In this document: positions 62,761 to 64,000 of the stretch, one piece after another
Layout: every line of letters starts with the position of its first letter
Position numbering within the stretch: position 1 is the stretch's first letter
Source: Marthasterias glacialis
Lineage: Eukaryota; Echinodermata; Asteroidea; Forcipulatida; Asteriidae
NCBI GenBank assembly: GCA_911728455.2
Contig: OU452231.1
Span: forward strand, 11,528,078-11,592,077
DNA: 64,000 nt
Direction: 5' to 3'
Notes under the pieces: generated by a model
Told to the model about the DNA's origin: nothing
Database searches by the model: none
What the model saw: the letters and a program-made list of their open reading frames with translations, nothing else
Made by a program: the position numbers and the translations under genes

Positions 62761-64000
62761 ATGGGCTTTCTGAAAATACCGGTCTTGGGGCTGCGGGGTA
62801 AACAGGGAGGATACCAGGGACAGCGGAGTGAGGACACCCCGAGGATGTCCAGTGCATACGGCCATGCTGTGTGTACGTCAACAATAGCCACGGCCGGTAC
62901 GTGTGTGCTGGACCGAAGCCAGCAAAAAAAAAACGCCGAAAAAAGAAGTCGCCAGAGCCACGGCCAATAACTCCAGAAATAATAGGGCTAGAGAGAAAAT
63001 TCTTGTACCTGCAGGTAGCTGCCATAGTCCTGCATCCAAAAATCTGGTTTTCCACGCCCGCCAGGGCCATCTTCCGCCTTTAAAATACCAGGGAGTGGGG
63101 CTGCTCCGAATGCGCTTCAAACGCCTGTCTAATGGAACTTTTGTACACGAAGCTGTAACAGAGTGAAAACAAGACTTAGCAACGGCTCTATCTCCCAAAG
63201 TATTGGCGGGAAACTGACAAGTCTGACACAGTTGGAAAGCCCTGGTCATGGGCTTTCTGAAAATACCGGTATTGGGGCTGAGGGGTAAACAGGGAGGATG
63301 CCAGGGACAGCGGAGTGAGGACACCCCGAGGATGTCCAGTGCATACGGCCATGCTGTGTGTACGTCAACAATAGCCACGGCCGCTACGTGTGTGCTGGAC
63401 CGAAGCCAGCAAAAAAAAAACGCCGAAAAAAGAAGTCGCCAGAGCCACGGCCAATAACTCCAGAAATAATAGGGCTAGAGAGAAAATTCTTGTACCTGCA
63501 GGTAGCTGCCATATTCCTGCATCCAAAAATCTGGTTTTCCACGCCCGCCAGGGCCATCTTCCGCCTTGAAAACACCACGGAGCGGGGCTGCTCCGAATGC
63601 GCTTCAAACGCCTGTCTAATGGAACTTTTGTACACGAAGCTGTAACAGAGTGAAAACAAGACTTAGCAACGGCTCTATCTCTCAAAGTATTGGCGGGAAA
63701 CTGACAAGTCTGACACAGTTGGAAAGCCCTGGTCATGGGCTTTCCAAAAATACCGGTCTTGAGTCTGCAGGGTAAACAGGGAGGATGCCAGGGACAGCGG
63801 AGTGAGGACACCCCGAGGATGTCCAGTGCATACGGCCATGCTGTGTGTACGTCAACAATAGCCACGGCCGGTACGTGTGTGCTGGACCGAAGGCAGCAAA
63901 AAGAAAACGCCGAAAAAAGAAGTCGCCAGAGCCACGGCCAATAACTCCAGAAATAATAGGGCTAGAGAGAAATTTCTTGTACCTGCAGGTAGCTGCCATA
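62761..64000 (+). repeat. B-type monomers at the right edge
   Basis: Starts are 62761, 63248 and 63735 (the last cut by the window end). The first two share the private ACGCCCGCCAGG (about 63053 and 63540), indicating a single-monomer duplication. The last has GAAGGCAGC and AAAAAGAAAACG. B monomers reappear here after a near absence from about 44 kb. The array continues beyond the window. Confidence 0.85.

Larger units (their letters stand above)
29261..64000 (+). repeat. Satellite array, right contig (about 487-bp monomers)
   Basis: The same satellite continues in the same orientation and phase to the end of the window. The first monomer start after the gap is 29673 and the last is 63735, which is truncated by the window edge. 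Two separate 4380-bp nine-monomer tandem duplications dominate this half (about 30.2-39.0 kb and 47.9-56.6 kb). B-type monomers become rare between about 44 and 62.7 kb, except for the AGCTGTGTGTACG type at 50111, 52057, 54491 and 56437. The array does not end inside the window, so its total size is unknown. Confidence 0.98.

Noticed and set aside
1-64000. CRISPR array
   Set aside because: The repeats are about 487 bp with no unique spacers; every base belongs to the repeat.
1-64000. Ribosomal DNA, tRNA or other RNA gene cluster in tandem
   Set aside because: I saw no conserved rRNA or tRNA segments and no RNA polymerase III A/B box pair in the monomer.
1-64000. Transposon or retroelement insertion in the array
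   Set aside because: Phase is kept throughout; no insertion, terminal repeat or target-site duplication larger than a few bases was found.
1-64000. Inverted monomers or array orientation switch
   Set aside because: All 130 phase markers are on the plus strand; no reversal was seen.

Overview
The whole window is one tandem satellite array. A unit of about 487 bp (484-489 bp, mean about 487) repeats head-to-tail in one orientation from base 1 to base 64000. I counted 130 monomer starts, using the recurring ATGGGCTTT (or a one-base variant of it) as phase marker, plus a partial monomer at the left edge and another at the right. I found no unique sequence, mobile element, RNA gene, CRISPR array or credible protein-coding gene. 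An array of this kind in a scaffold with an N gap points to a eukaryotic genome (centromeric, pericentromeric, subtelomeric or other heterochromatin). The sequence does not let me name the organism or the satellite family.

Monomers fall into three broad subfamilies. A carries GCCGAAATAAG and usually AAATTTC. B carries GCCGAAAAAAG, usually AAAATTC and CCACGGCC. C is A-like with CCATCGTCC, TTTTCAACGCC and CTCCATATGC. Approximate layout: 1-13 kb is an A/B mixture with a seven-monomer block duplicated in tandem (1019-4426 and 4427-7836). 13-20 kb holds three-, two- and one-monomer duplications. 20-26.7 kb holds four- to five-monomer blocks. 26.7-30.2 kb contains a 500-base N gap (28761-29260). 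30.2-39 kb is a nine-monomer, 4380-bp block duplicated in tandem. 39-47.9 kb is a mosaic of more diverged relatives of that block. 47.9-56.6 kb is a second, different nine-monomer 4380-bp tandem duplication with a nested four-monomer repeat. 56.6-64 kb is a more diverged tail.

The best signal is the recombination record. At least three block duplications end inside chimeric monomers whose front matches one monomer type and whose back matches another, in perfect register. This is the expected product of unequal exchange between misaligned sister arrays. The best junction is confined to about 43 bp (52251-52293). By eye the duplicated copies differ by one or two bases over 3.4-4.4 kb, while monomers in general differ by a few percent, so the exchanges are recent (or assembly-generated, which needs read-level checking). 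The N gap interrupts one otherwise perfect 487-bp monomer exactly in register, so its 500-base size is probably a placeholder.

Each monomer also carries several dyad symmetries (a 9-11 bp inverted repeat across the chosen monomer boundary, a 12-bp perfect palindrome and two shorter hairpins), an A-run of variable length, about 24 CpGs, and matches to E2F, CCAAT and forkhead motifs. Functions for these are inference only. Long open frames on the minus strand (up to 786 codons) arise because runs of 486-bp monomers preserve reading frame; nothing suggests they are translated.
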